Below are positions 9,101-12,939 of a stretch of 12,939 nt of DNA, in pieces. Positions within the stretch are counted from its first letter, which is position 1; every line of letters begins with the position of its first letter. This DNA is from an uncultured Lentisphaeraceae bacterium. Lineage in GTDB: Bacteria > Verrucomicrobiota > Kiritimatiellia > RFP12 > DVOR01. The position numbers and the translations under genes were made by a program. The notes beneath the pieces were generated by a model that made no database searches, had not been told where the DNA came from, and was given only the letters and a program-made list of their open reading frames with translations. Where the stretch lies: NCBI GenBank assembly GCA_946056345.1, contig CAMGJH010000002.1, positions 1 through 12,939 of the forward strand. Reading direction: 5' to 3'.

Positions 9101-11997
9101 GTGCTCAGGATTTGAGCGCGGTGGCCCAGGTCGTAGGGGATGGACATCCCGAGGGTGAAGGAGACGGTGCCCACGCCATTGAGGATCACCTCGGCATTGG
9201 AGCCAGACTGCGGGGAGATGTCCTCGCCCGCACGCAAGCGGAGGATGGAATCGGGGTAATACTTGCCATTGTCGCGCGTCGGGGTTCGGCTCAGGACCAC
9301 TTCGGCCCGGCGGCTGAAGGTCATATAGCGCGAGTTGTAGAAGGTGGAGCCATCTTCGCGCAGGAGTCTGGGCTCGGCCCACTTGTCACCGGCGCCCCAC
9401 TGGGTGAAGCCGTTGGCGGCAATGGCGGTGTTGTCGGTCATATAGAAGGCCAAGCCCCGGTTATCGCCGCGGCCGGTCTCGAAGCGCTCGGTAAAGGCGG
9501 TCTGGCTGGCCAGCGGGCCCTCGTCGGGGATCCAGCCCTTGGCCACGTAGACTTCGCCCCCGGAGGTGATGCCGGTGGTGCAATCGAAGTCGGCCTTCAC
9601 GGTCTGGCAGTTGTCGCGGAAGTCCGTCTCGGTGAAGTTTTCCGAGGGGGCATACCAGGTGTTGAAGTCCTGCCAGAAGGAGCCGCAGAGGCGCACCAAC
9701 GCATCGCCGCCGGCGGTGGGGTTGGCCGGGAAGGTGACCTCCACCATCAGATGGGAGTTGGGCAAATCGTCCAAGATGACGGGCAAGGGGATGGTGGCCG
9801 CCTCATCCGTCTGCATATAGGCAAAGGTCTCGGTGACGGCGGGCACGGGGGAGACGGCGGTGGGCATCACGCCGGCGGCGGCCGAGCCCCGCTGCCCGAA
9901 CCAGAAGGTGCTGGTGGCCGAGGCAGTGGTGAAGCCGACCTTGAAGGAGAGGTGGTCAAGCTCAAAGACCGGGGCGATGGTCGGGTCGGCATCTTGATAG
10001 CCCCACGCATACTTGGCGGTCCGGTCATCCGGGAGGTTGAGGGCCTTGGAGATGTCCACGCGCCAGAGGTTCGGGGCGGTGGGCGAGGGCAACATCGGGA
10101 TATCGAGGGTCTTGAGCTCATAGGGCAAGGCGGCGGTGCCGGTGCCCGAGCGGTAGGTGACGCGCAGGAAGGCCGAGGCCTCGGCCGTCTCCTGCTCGCG
10201 GAAGTCGAGGACGGCGGGCCGCTGCTCGGTCTCGCCGTCCACCGTGACTGCGTAGGTGGTGGAGAAGCCGGTCTCGGCCTCGCGCTGGTCGATCACCTCG
10301 CGCCCGGCGAGAAAGGAGCCAAAGACCTTGTAGTCGAGCCCCAGGTCGTAGACCCCCGGGAGGACGCCCAGGAGCGAGCCATCGGGCTTGAGGAAGAAGG
10401 CATCCTCCTCGGCATTGTTGGTGCCATCGGCATTCGTGAGCAAGGTGCCGCGCGAGAGCTGGGCGGTGAGGGTCGCCTCGCCCGTCGCCTCGTTATAGCC
10501 GCTGACCTCGATGCCGACCGTGTGCCACTGGCGGACCAGGTCGCCCTCGGCACGGCGGCGGAGGTTGAGCGTGGCCTCATAGCCGCGCGGGCGGGTGACA
10601 GCGTCGCCAGAGGAGGTGGCGTTGTAGAGAATGGAGAGCGGGGTGGTGGTGTCGAGCGAGCCATCGGCCTGATGGCGCAGATAGGCCGGGTAGAGCGGCT
10701 GGCAGGTGGGCTTGCCAAAGGCCGCCACCGGCTTGGCCGAACGGACGCGCACCTTGCGCACGGCCACGGTGGAGAGGGCCGCGCCGCTCGCGGCGTTGAG
10801 GGTGGTAATGCGCACGATGCGGAAGCGCGCGCGGTCGTTGGCCACGCCATTGAAGTCCACGGTAAAGGCCTCGTAGGCGCTGGAGAGGTCAATCGTCTGG
10901 AGGGTCTGCCACGCGCCAATGCCGTCGGCAGGGCACCACTGCACGGCCAGCCGCTGGGGGTTGCCCTCCTCGGTGGAGGTGGCCAGCGCCTCGAAGGAGA
11001 CCGAGCCGATGCCGTCGGGATAGATGGGCGAGACGATGCGCGGATAGCGCTCGTAGGTGTTCACATCCGAGCCCGCGAGGTTAAGCAGGTGCACGCCGGC
11101 ATTCCCATTGTAGGCCGAGCCGACGGCGCCGCGGTAGATGTGCCAGCTGTTCTTCTGGTTATCGTCGTAGGAAGTCGTGCCCGTCGGCTTCGTGGAGCCC
11201 AAGCGCCACTCGAAGGCCGAGCCCAGCGTCACCTGGGAGGCCGCGTCCACCGTGTCGGTCTCCTCGGGCGTGTCCACGCTCACCCACAGACGGCGGTCGG
11301 TAAAGTCCATCTTGCGCCCGTGGTCCTGAATATCGGAGATACGCACGAACGAACCCAAGCCGTACTGGGAGGCCGCGTACCACTCATAGGTTGCCTCGCC
11401 CGCCAGGAGCGAAGCAATCATCGGCTGCTCGGTGGCAAAGTTCGTCGCCTGCAGGTCGTAGACCTCCTTGCTCAGATAGACGCACTCCCAGCGGGCCGGG
11501 TCGTGCCCCTGCCCCAGCGCCACATACGAGCTCCACGCCACGCCGTCGCGGTTGTTGGCCTTGCGCGAAGCCACGCCCGTGTAGTTCACCGCGCCCGTCT
11601 GCGGCATCGGGTAGAAGTCGGCGGTCGACGGCGTCGAGCCGCCGGCGGTGGTATACGGCGCGTCGCGCTTGAGGACGATGCTCCCGGTGAAGGCCGTCTC
11701 GGGCCCCTTGTGCTTACGGTACATCAGGCGCGCGGGCGAAGCCGCCACGCTCACCCCCGTATGATTGCCCGTGCGCGGCACCGACACGGTCACCTTCACG
11801 CGCACATAGCGCGTGTCCGCGCTCACCGGCTGCGCCGTCTCGGCGTTAGCCGGATTGTTCAAATCCGCCGCATCAACCAACGAAAGCGCATACGACACGC
11901 TGTCGAGCTGGGCAACCCCTTGCGCACGCGCGGCGGAACTCCAAAAGAGCCCCGCCACCACGGCCGACAGCACCAAAAGCTTCAGTTTTCCGACCAT
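178..11997 (-). CDS. Giant secreted modular protein with three lamin-tail-like domains
   Basis: This 3,939-residue protein (roughly 0.4 MDa) is predicted to be exported. I chose the ATG at 11995-11997 because it gives a textbook signal peptide; an in-frame TTG three codons upstream (12004-12006) overlaps the TGA of the preceding gene and is a less likely start. No strong Shine-Dalgarno is seen before the ATG, which fits translational coupling. Architecture by residue: signal peptide 1-25; beta-rich N-terminal part to about 280; jelly-roll-like modules at about 285-420, 595-690, 935-1110, 1295-1457 and 1510-1670; three long units with Ig-like starts and lamin-tail-like domains at about 1915-2074, 2650-2766 and 3390-3574; and a C-terminal domain from about 3826. 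Bacterial lamin-tail domains (PF00932 family) are known from extracellular proteins, often beside hydrolases, but I see no catalytic domain here. There is no C-terminal membrane anchor, LPxTG or PEP-CTERM-like tail. The role is unknown; adhesin, matrix or surface-layer function is inference. The frame is fully open, with no sign of a frameshift. Confidence 0.93.
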   Translation of the reverse strand: MVGKLKLLVLSAVVAGLFWSSAARAQGVAQLDSVSYALSLVDAADLNNPANAETAQPVSADTRYVRVKVTVSVPRTGNHTGVSVAASPARLMYRKHKGPETAFTGSIVLKRDAPYTTAGGSTPSTADFYPMPQTGAVNYTGVASRKANNRDGVAWSSYVALGQGHDPARWECVYLSKEVYDLQATNFATEQPMIASLLAGEATYEWYAASQYGLGSFVRISDIQDHGRKMDFTDRRLWVSVDTPEETDTVDAASQVTLGSAFEWRLGSTKPTGTTSYDDNQKNSWHIYRGAVGSAYNGNAGVHLLNLAGSDVNTYERYPRIVSPIYPDGIGSVSFEALATSTEEGNPQRLAVQWCPADGIGAWQTLQTIDLSSAYEAFTVDFNGVANDRARFRIVRITTLNAASGAALSTVAVRKVRVRSAKPVAAFGKPTCQPLYPAYLRHQADGSLDTTTPLSILYNATSSGDAVTRPRGYEATLNLRRRAEGDLVRQWHTVGIEVSGYNEATGEATLTAQLSRGTLLTNADGTNNAEEDAFFLKPDGSLLGVLPGVYDLGLDYKVFGSFLAGREVIDQREAETGFSTTYAVTVDGETEQRPAVLDFREQETAEASAFLRVTYRSGTGTAALPYELKTLDIPMLPSPTAPNLWRVDISKALNLPDDRTAKYAWGYQDADPTIAPVFELDHLSFKVGFTTASATSTFWFGQRGSAAAGVMPTAVSPVPAVTETFAYMQTDEAATIPLPVILDDLPNSHLMVEVTFPANPTAGGDALVRLCGSFWQDFNTWYAPSENFTETDFRDNCQTVKADFDCTTGITSGGEVYVAKGWIPDEGPLASQTAFTERFETGRGDNRGLAFYMTDNTAIAANGFTQWGAGDKWAEPRLLREDGSTFYNSRYMTFSRRAEVVLSRTPTRDNGKYYPDSILRLRAGEDISPQSGSNAEVILNGVGTVSFTLGMSIPYDLGHRAQILSTDEDNMYSLAGYGISAGVQFNRPAETCGPAGFSVSYYLEEKNSNTTFELRATQMIAFSDDAAQLPSDCVMLELYKWSGSSASRVAIANASGTPVTAGYLQFPGTLSGKSFSLWVMGDGRLAAGMIDSLTSSSPTLRLRSQNAEASTTRGHILSLGSAECRPIFRRVSRMAAPGDTFTAAAMASTEVFINEPDPPAWATGAGSWTLARDSSSSAHFQLTRRTPTADLAGKLSIQAINNGQIVFDRTVSTDVVAQDFTVVVGKTNTTLVLAPADNECNLFLDNIYVSSWCGNDRNRNGESRVPLYTNEGFLADNGFAAVGVWIRPEEDAQLNVEPGDYNGSQCILLQRSRKNTSGTFGETATDGISHTGNSLAIYMPYSTTGFGAVSFKYRIPERDEFGGSQVLPSVYVMLQYANNPSANRDFLSNTYTNWQNVSAPVELRNTRGAWAMTSILPKLGGAELVARRGTLRLVMVTSDLTEDDDPYVYLDDLRVNDNAEGSVASWAGTNIKLTSSPVNQLYWKDRQARDGATPAEAAFAEKSLLTQAVQFNDRMEGEADVDGTFSTTLLNSPLLENGVGRVTFAARLVDPKPQPVRLYLCATTSTDEAEYATFTPVTYVEVTNTVYNVYDVDLSKFSFYKTKPNADLSPGDPATGAEGFSASQVKRLRLQAYIEGDGVSTDGFGTPGEPRQPTYGRILVDHLSIVDPIRPSLRVDTVAFSNVSGNNDPAEFNRTSPLSQPISGAPALRTMVNLSHAQLLKDESIRVFITFDPHEITSSTSRVKTYRDGYSYATVLDAGAIVQSDSANPIIAWDRDHLADWPLSAWFNLEGNLNIVKGELPAATATVLTIEQLDALGLHNTVELERAPGTYNFFGDLTSLGLNALKPNSLVRYTAWAVYQSAESDAWFATQIEPENYTDFPWYFPRSLNAEVQAAAGSDTPMFSPYYWVYSCVPGEVFINEFNLSDATGVRDNRFVELCAPAGLDIGAWQVRRTTSGALTFANTVLTVAEGAGGGGTALKTPDKGAVPAQRKSGSNAVRSFYTAASSSSRFFFQDSTGNRSEDFEAGGVADTPNGGIFKRTMDPDTASPAGSYAASLMLFRPTGGAEHIICYANVSSAELSASANQNIDNLYERIRSSMVTNGFGGEWYQTFLDGDWKAYGETMTDDFGSMQLLERNLTLAQAHGRRLTKANFFPAKTTADNRFSQTSASFAPVKDKESVTYASSIATVDMGGIWVTRKNAIETDDANGPLDLSALCFGTWPETQNPVEDPRLDEPSDGVAPGAERPYTQVTPRQINPDQFLVKYRELSQSTVLSILSGVPYGTHTLDVYSADDTTLVSESRRGGRNTSVTWSIPAATPKVALTYTPFPFHLVEAVSLRLLDAKTSEAELDIAKIRAQIVDDATLIDAAATPDAEGWVTLKLDGFAPGESVSFLAVLKKFGSSDDDDRYNVEAKATFAFNDASNWRDVITSVQPYTGTTLGTYQPWWGSSFGFDIAYNEAPLGEAKLSSFIVTYPSPAGLAEGYAAWEGLDAPWAGLKAIGDGNGNIASASLQGMEYADAIAALKGPFAQYGKARYVELKDLSAGRALSASAIGILSDAYAKALGYNPNDAATWSKKEPAIPFCVWGVYTYVVQADGGNETVSFLLPQADLAARPGLFTYPEWYQPLADRNAATAHPAPYFYLYSTPPQSAWLSEVNLSAGTAGSAPYAEVAMPFLRQGILNANPNVPQTTANGWTVKRYTETGTEAGSAPVGACDEATRSFAHTFSTVPASAFGTLVDDARSAYVLHRPCGAVEGGLWCAVAATGGETVAAPTSLAENDWLLNASAYVVPGKSDAATEAGSVQLVGQQVYVSGVPCVSSAIAERTVWTFAPETPQRPNAEHGQTISPDRDPEWNRVTVTSSIRNTVYGGVLCGYQQFGFFELDAAGQPISGTASNGDALTQAFSGTDWVYNAALNQRQVLSYRLRANYRFERLVLPPSLIGHVMLIGANGALTQAEVDAQVATLRQLAQTNPNATTEDWIRMGVADTTGAFRAEAEYTTLTAEDGSTIREPTGIITFNTDYIVPTVGTETTTFGDQDAFVITLVFADEPASAINAIQMEVGQGDVLSGAWLVTQTLYALDGTGAPDETKGGDTVTKPIWSDADGNVDGQYANLHGWLHQPQVGDTLGMSAVINPELGLVGGSLGNTVEAVREQLEADTGLRPFLVWTLIPKDKLPANLNEVTTAEVAKRDTFFANWDLGSSGWLGSTPSISEGIAPVGLRSLRRRLQTGAAGRAFYAAAGIIPMTYRGYCDENRLLATDTDTNPRAADTLLAFSTMSANELAEATTTRVADTGLADAEGLLPYAATIAMDAAAESAWQEGSVLRFAIVIADARNDRVYEVQSISNFSSDAVTAYCPWYLPNAKANINAITTANNKGISPYAWVYTIAQGGVWINEFRPFPANDLPTVFELAGYASPVTQDPATGNYIPQYSLDGWSVVLKYAPMPLVTDAQETPLVWTEDHRVALRSWVPYRRIDDTGDPATGFYDLDFYLAADRIDESFGTSKLIEDIKASPYSAEAVNAFTWLQFAEDTPLFKAGLDDELRTADAYANGIVYAIALERANGVVEDEVLFCYRRLNDYDEVTDRMNLAIASENANATTASTVRGLSLTTFAEVEADNSNSTAQFFYHTDWDMLFWDIDRSGSGSVSLPGANVYNNEGTFIQPRSSYQLQSSTISNLSARVLGGDASLLLYKGGAAYPEQAGRSLSAAYVTGTGYTLALTDWNHDWFTRASVTKNGAPIVAPIVRTTTYAASGIGLSATAAADLTLDADTLTADTDYVVTFTYTPEAALLADSGELTSQDDGFLAWLLQVAPDAIREQSALDGVTASEKYWLGLDNATISAEHVALDITSMGTYTEPDGTTLPTVSVALRNGEEPVGELTGDGVLVLLGKATLGDDWRYLRRLYPEDVSGESHLILRTDCTFFKAILLSAEEAASTQR
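181..520 (-). other. C-terminal beta domain of the giant protein
   Basis: Residues about 3826-3939. It starts with E-K-Y-W-L-G-L-D-N, runs through short strands (V-A-L-D-I-T, T-V-S-V-A-L, G-V-L-V-L-L-G) and ends F-F-K-A-I-L-L-S before a polar tail. The layout, a short E-x-Y/W-x-G-x-D segment followed by strands and a final aromatic F-F/F-Y strand, resembles the ends of many large secreted proteins in Verrucomicrobiota and Kiritimatiellota. Whether it acts as a sorting signal is unknown. Confidence 0.4.
1276..1830 (-). repeat. Lamin-tail-like domain C of the giant protein
   Basis: Residues about 3390-3574. It opens G-G-V-W-I-N-E-F-R-P, continues with T-V-F-E-L-A-G-Y and L-D-G-W-S-V-V-L, and seems to close with E-V-L-F-C-Y-R-R-L. 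P-Y-A-W-V-Y precedes it, and W-Y-L-P lies 37 residues before the asparagine of I-N-E. It is longer than B and carries inserted loops, including one between the E-L and G-W strands. Confidence 0.7.
3700..4050 (-). repeat. Lamin-tail-like domain B of the giant protein
   Basis: Residues about 2650-2766. This is the most diverged copy: S-A-W-L-S-E-V-N-L replaces the I-N-E strand, P-Y-A-E-V-A-M-P-F stands for the E-L strand, and N-G-W-T-V-K-R-Y for the G-W strand. It ends near G-L-W-C-A-V-A. The preceding linker is kept (E-W-Y-Q-P, then P-Y-F-Y-L-Y), with 31 residues from the tryptophan to the position equivalent to the asparagine of I-N-E. Identification rests on the shared layout with A and C. 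Confidence 0.6.
5776..6255 (-). repeat. Lamin-tail-like domain A of the giant protein
   Basis: Residues about 1915-2074. The opening strand is G-E-V-F-I-N-E-F-N-L, followed by N-R-F-V-E-L-C-A-P-A-G-L-D-I-G-A-W-Q-V. This matches the lamin-tail pattern (I-N-E, then an E-L-x-N/A-P strand, then a G-W strand). The domain appears to end with a strand containing H-I-I-C-Y-A-N. A W-Y-F-P motif lies 38 residues before the asparagine of I-N-E, and P-Y-Y-W-V-Y directly precedes the domain. Confidence 0.75.
6990..7470 (-). repeat. Jelly-roll-like module 5 of the giant protein
   Basis: Residues about 1510-1670. It has L-L-E-N-G-V-G-R-V-T-F-A-A-R near residue 1535, a middle strand Y-N-V-Y-D-V-D-L-S-K-F, and the closing strand R-I-L-V-D-H-L-S-I-V-D-P. 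It is the last of the N-terminal series; the lamin-tail-containing units start after it. Confidence 0.5.
7627..8115 (-). repeat. Jelly-roll-like module 4 of the giant protein
   Basis: Residues about 1295-1457. It carries T-G-F-G-A-V-S-F-K-Y-R near residue 1343 and closes with Y-V-Y-L-D-D-L-R-V, the best-formed D-D-L-x-V strand in the protein. The pairing of an S-F-x-Y-R strand with a closing L-D-D-L-R-V strand is the typical layout of galactose-binding-like or MAM-like domains in secreted bacterial proteins. Confidence 0.52.
8246..8535 (-). repeat. Jelly-roll-like half-module with D-N-I-Y-V closing strand
   Basis: Residues about 1155-1250. A run of short beta strands (S-W-T-L-A-R, A-H-F-Q-L-T, K-L-S-I-Q-A, D-F-T-V-V-V) ends in N-L-F-L-D-N-I-Y-V, the same type of closing strand as in modules 4 and 5. 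It has no G-x-G-x-V-S-F motif of its own. This strand pattern is common in extracellular carbohydrate-binding beta-sandwiches. Confidence 0.42.
8670..9200 (-). repeat. Jelly-roll-like module 3 of the giant protein
   Basis: Residues about 933-1109. The shared motif appears as I-L-N-G-V-G-T-V-S-F. It is followed by alternating hydrophobic strands including F-E-L-R-A-T and C-V-M-L-E-L. The closing strand is less clear than in modules 4 and 5, so the end is uncertain. Confidence 0.42.
9928..10210 (-). repeat. Jelly-roll-like module 2 (degenerate)
   Basis: Residues about 596-690. It lacks a clear G-x-G-x-V-S-F strand but keeps the second half of the module: a strand ending W-R-V-D-I-S-K-A-L and the closing F-E-L-D-H-L-S-F-K-V. 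These mirror Y-D-V-D-L-S-K and V-D-H-L-S-I-V in module 5, which suggests a diverged copy. Confidence 0.4.
10740..11146 (-). repeat. Jelly-roll-like module 1 of the giant protein
   Basis: Residues about 285-420. The module opens with an aromatic strand, has the shared motif P-D-G-I-G-S-V-S-F near residue 327, a middle strand A-F-T-V-D-F, and closes with V-A-V-R-K-V-R-V. The order of motifs matches later modules of the same protein and resembles carbohydrate-binding or MAM/galactose-binding-like beta-sandwiches. Boundaries are approximate, and ligand binding is not shown. Confidence 0.5.
11923..11997 (-). other. Sec signal peptide of the giant protein
   Basis: The first residues have a short basic start (lysines at 4 and 6), a hydrophobic core (LLVLSAVVAGLFW, residues 7-19) and the type I cleavage motif A-R-A at residues 23-25, followed by glutamine 26. 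There is no cysteine at the cleavage point, so it is not a lipoprotein signal. This supports Sec export and supports the ATG start at 11997. Confidence 0.88.
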
Positions 11998-12002
11998 ACC
12001 GC

Positions 12003-12939
12003 TCAATCCAACTTTTCACCGGAAGCATTCACGCCACCCGACCCATACCACTTGGAAAGTTTCTTGCGCTTGGTGGTATCGGGCGAAGTGATGTCACGCG
12101 AAGGATCCCGTATCGCCTCCACGTGCCCATCAGCAAAACAGACGTGCGCGTACATCATCCCATTGTCCTCGTGCACAAAGCCCATACACTCGTCGCCCTC
12201 GTCCCAGTCCCACACCTGGTCACCTTCTAGCGAATTGGCCGACTTCAGCGCCTCGTTATCCAAATCCAGCTCCACGAAGAGCACCACCTTGCTCGGCAAC
12301 GCCTCCGTGCGCGTGCTCCCATCCACATACGGCTTAAGCGCACTCTGCCCGTAGCGAATGGCATTGCTGCCGCCGCCGCCCGCGTAGCCGCTACGCGAAT
12401 CGTAAAGGCTCCGGTCCGTGCCGGTAATCACATTCATCGCGTAGGCCCGCGCAATGCTATTCTTCGCAATCCCCAGCTTCTCGGTTGCCTGGCGCTGAAA
12501 GGCCGGGTTCACATACGCCGTCAAATCCCGCCCCATATAGTCAAAGAGGCACCCATTCATCACCGCCACCTGTGCCTGCGTCCACATATCCCCCCCGCTC
12601 CGCTCATACCACGAAGCCGGCTTGGACCCCATCCCCCCCTCCTTGCTCTTCGAGTCAAAGCAAATGCAGCAGCCATCCTCGTTGACATAAGAGTCGCCAT
12701 CAGCATTACCGCAAGTCAGCTGATTGCCCAGGCCATACACCCCGTCGTGATTTCCGTCACCAATCTTGTCTCCCGCCTCCGCATCCCCCTTGCTCCGCGG
12801 GCAACTATGCTCAAAGTACACCCATCCGCGCGCGCGCCCATACCGCTTCTCCTTACGCCTCTCATCTGACGGATCGCGCCACTGAACCTCCGAAAAATAA
12901 CCGCCCGCCGCCGGATAGCAGCCCCCGTGCTCGCTCTTG
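12003..12939 (-). CDS. DUF1559 / H-X9-DG type pseudopilin-like protein, 5' end missing
   Basis: The frame is open from the right edge to the TGA at 12003-12005, giving 311 visible residues. The real start, which should encode the prepilin peptidase site and the hydrophobic pilin helix, lies outside the window; a GTG at 12819-12821 is internal, not the start, because family motifs lie before it. Near the visible N terminus G-G-Y-F-S-E-V-Q-W-R-D-P and G-W-V-Y recall the G-G-W...W-V-G-D-P...G-W-V-Y block of DUF1559 proteins. The middle has two D/N-x-D/N-x-D loops and a Cys cluster (C-C-I-C), then K-P-A-S-W-Y. Near the C terminus V-V-L-F-V-E-L-D and C-F-A-D-G-H-V-E-A-I are hallmark strands of the prepilin-type H-X9-DG family. 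Such proteins are major- or minor-pilin-like components of type II secretion or type IV pilus-like machines and are expanded in PVC bacteria. The gene sits 5 bases upstream of the giant gene, so a role in exporting or displaying that protein is inferred. Confidence 0.85.
   Translation of the reverse strand, partial: KSEHGGCYPAAGGYFSEVQWRDPSDERRKEKRYGRARGWVYFEHSCPRSKGDAEAGDKIGDGNHDGVYGLGNQLTCGNADGDSYVNEDGCCICFDSKSKEGGMGSKPASWYERSGGDMWTQAQVAVMNGCLFDYMGRDLTAYVNPAFQRQATEKLGIAKNSIARAYAMNVITGTDRSLYDSRSGYAGGGGSNAIRYGQSALKPYVDGSTRTEALPSKVVLFVELDLDNEALKSANSLEGDQVWDWDEGDECMGFVHEDNGMMYAHVCFADGHVEAIRDPSRDITSPDTTKRKKLSKWYGSGGVNASGEKLD
12126..12173 (-). other. H-X-DG signature with expanded spacing (H-X13-DG)
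   Basis: The C-terminal family signature is normally histidine, nine residues, then Asp-Gly. Here the histidine encoded at 12171-12173 is followed by 13 residues before D-G (12126-12131), with the conserved H-V-E after it. A second histidine (12144-12146) lies only four residues before D-G. The closing strand C-F-A-D-G-H-V-E-A-I is intact, so this looks like a four-residue loop insertion rather than decay. Confidence 0.7.
12672..12758 (-). other. Two EF-hand-like acidic loops in the pseudopilin
   Basis: D-G-N-H-D-G-V-Y-G (from 12758) and N-A-D-G-D-S-Y-V-N-E-D-G (12672-12707) both place D/N at positions 1, 3 and 5 and a hydrophobic or aromatic residue at position 8, as in EF-hand, dockerin or thrombospondin type 3 calcium loops. 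The second has the better match, but position 12 is Gly rather than Glu/Asp. A Cys-Cys-Ile-Cys cluster follows at 12660-12671. Calcium binding is inferred; major pseudopilins of type II secretion are known to bind calcium, though at a different C-terminal site. Confidence 0.45.

Noticed and set aside
9463..9471. R-G-D tripeptide at about residue 843 of the giant protein
   Set aside because: A single R-G-D in a protein of nearly 4,000 residues is expected by chance, and nothing around it suggests an exposed integrin-binding loop.
611..11383. Many shorter minus-strand frames inside the giant gene, rich in Pro/Ser/Arg
   Set aside because: They are out-of-frame shadows of the giant gene with low-complexity Pro/Ser/Thr/Arg composition and no supporting start signals.
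73..12354. Long plus-strand open frames (73-2229, 2641-5610, 6667-8688, 9112-12354) antisense to the giant gene
   Set aside because: All lie in the frame whose codons are the exact reverse complement of the giant gene's codons. Stops there need sense TTA, CTA or TCA codons, which are rare in this GC-rich gene. The predicted proteins are monotonous Gly/Glu/Val/Ala strings without domains, and the minus-strand product has a signal peptide and recognisable motifs.
12819..12821. GTG as the start of the pseudopilin gene
   Set aside because: The frame is open for 39 more codons to the window edge, and that part contains family-like blocks (G-G-Y-F, W-R-D-P, G-W). Starting at the GTG would also leave no pilin-type N-terminal helix, so the gene is cut by the window.

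Overview
The window is a GC-rich stretch of bacterial DNA read almost entirely from the minus strand. It holds two genes, a short 3' flank, and no RNA gene, CRISPR array or insertion sequence that I can see. On the minus strand the order is: (1) the 3' part of a pseudopilin-like gene of the DUF1559 / H-X9-DG type (12003-12939, its start lies beyond the right edge); (2) after only 5 bases, one giant gene (178-11997, 3,939 codons) for an exported, cysteine-poor, beta-rich modular protein; (3) a 177-base GC-rich tail with a good rho-independent terminator at 92-122 and several other hairpins.

The pairing of an H-X9-DG/DUF1559 pseudopilin with a huge secreted protein carrying lamin-tail domains points to the PVC group (Planctomycetota, Verrucomicrobiota, Kiritimatiellota, Lentisphaerota), where both families are expanded. 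The GC-rich composition and the C-terminal domain style fit Kiritimatiellota or Lentisphaerota best. This placement is inference from protein style, not from a marker gene.

The giant protein reads from N to C terminus as: a Sec signal peptide (about 25 residues); an N-terminal half (to about residue 1670) with an array of jelly-roll-like modules recognised by a repeated G-x-G-x-V-S/T-F motif and a closing D-x/D-L/I-x-V strand; then three long units, each with an Ig-like beginning, a W-Y-x-P / P-Y-x-W-V-Y linker and a lamin-tail-like domain; and a short C-terminal domain. The lamin-tail landmarks sit 734 and 741 residues apart. No catalytic domain, membrane anchor or recognisable sorting tail is visible, so it is more likely an adhesin, matrix or cell-surface structural protein than an enzyme.

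The tight spacing suggests the two genes are co-transcribed and translationally coupled, with the terminator at 92-122 closing the unit. A reasonable inference is that the pseudopilin serves the export or surface display of the giant protein. The coding strand also changes base composition steadily along this one unit, from G-ending codons upstream to C-ending codons downstream.
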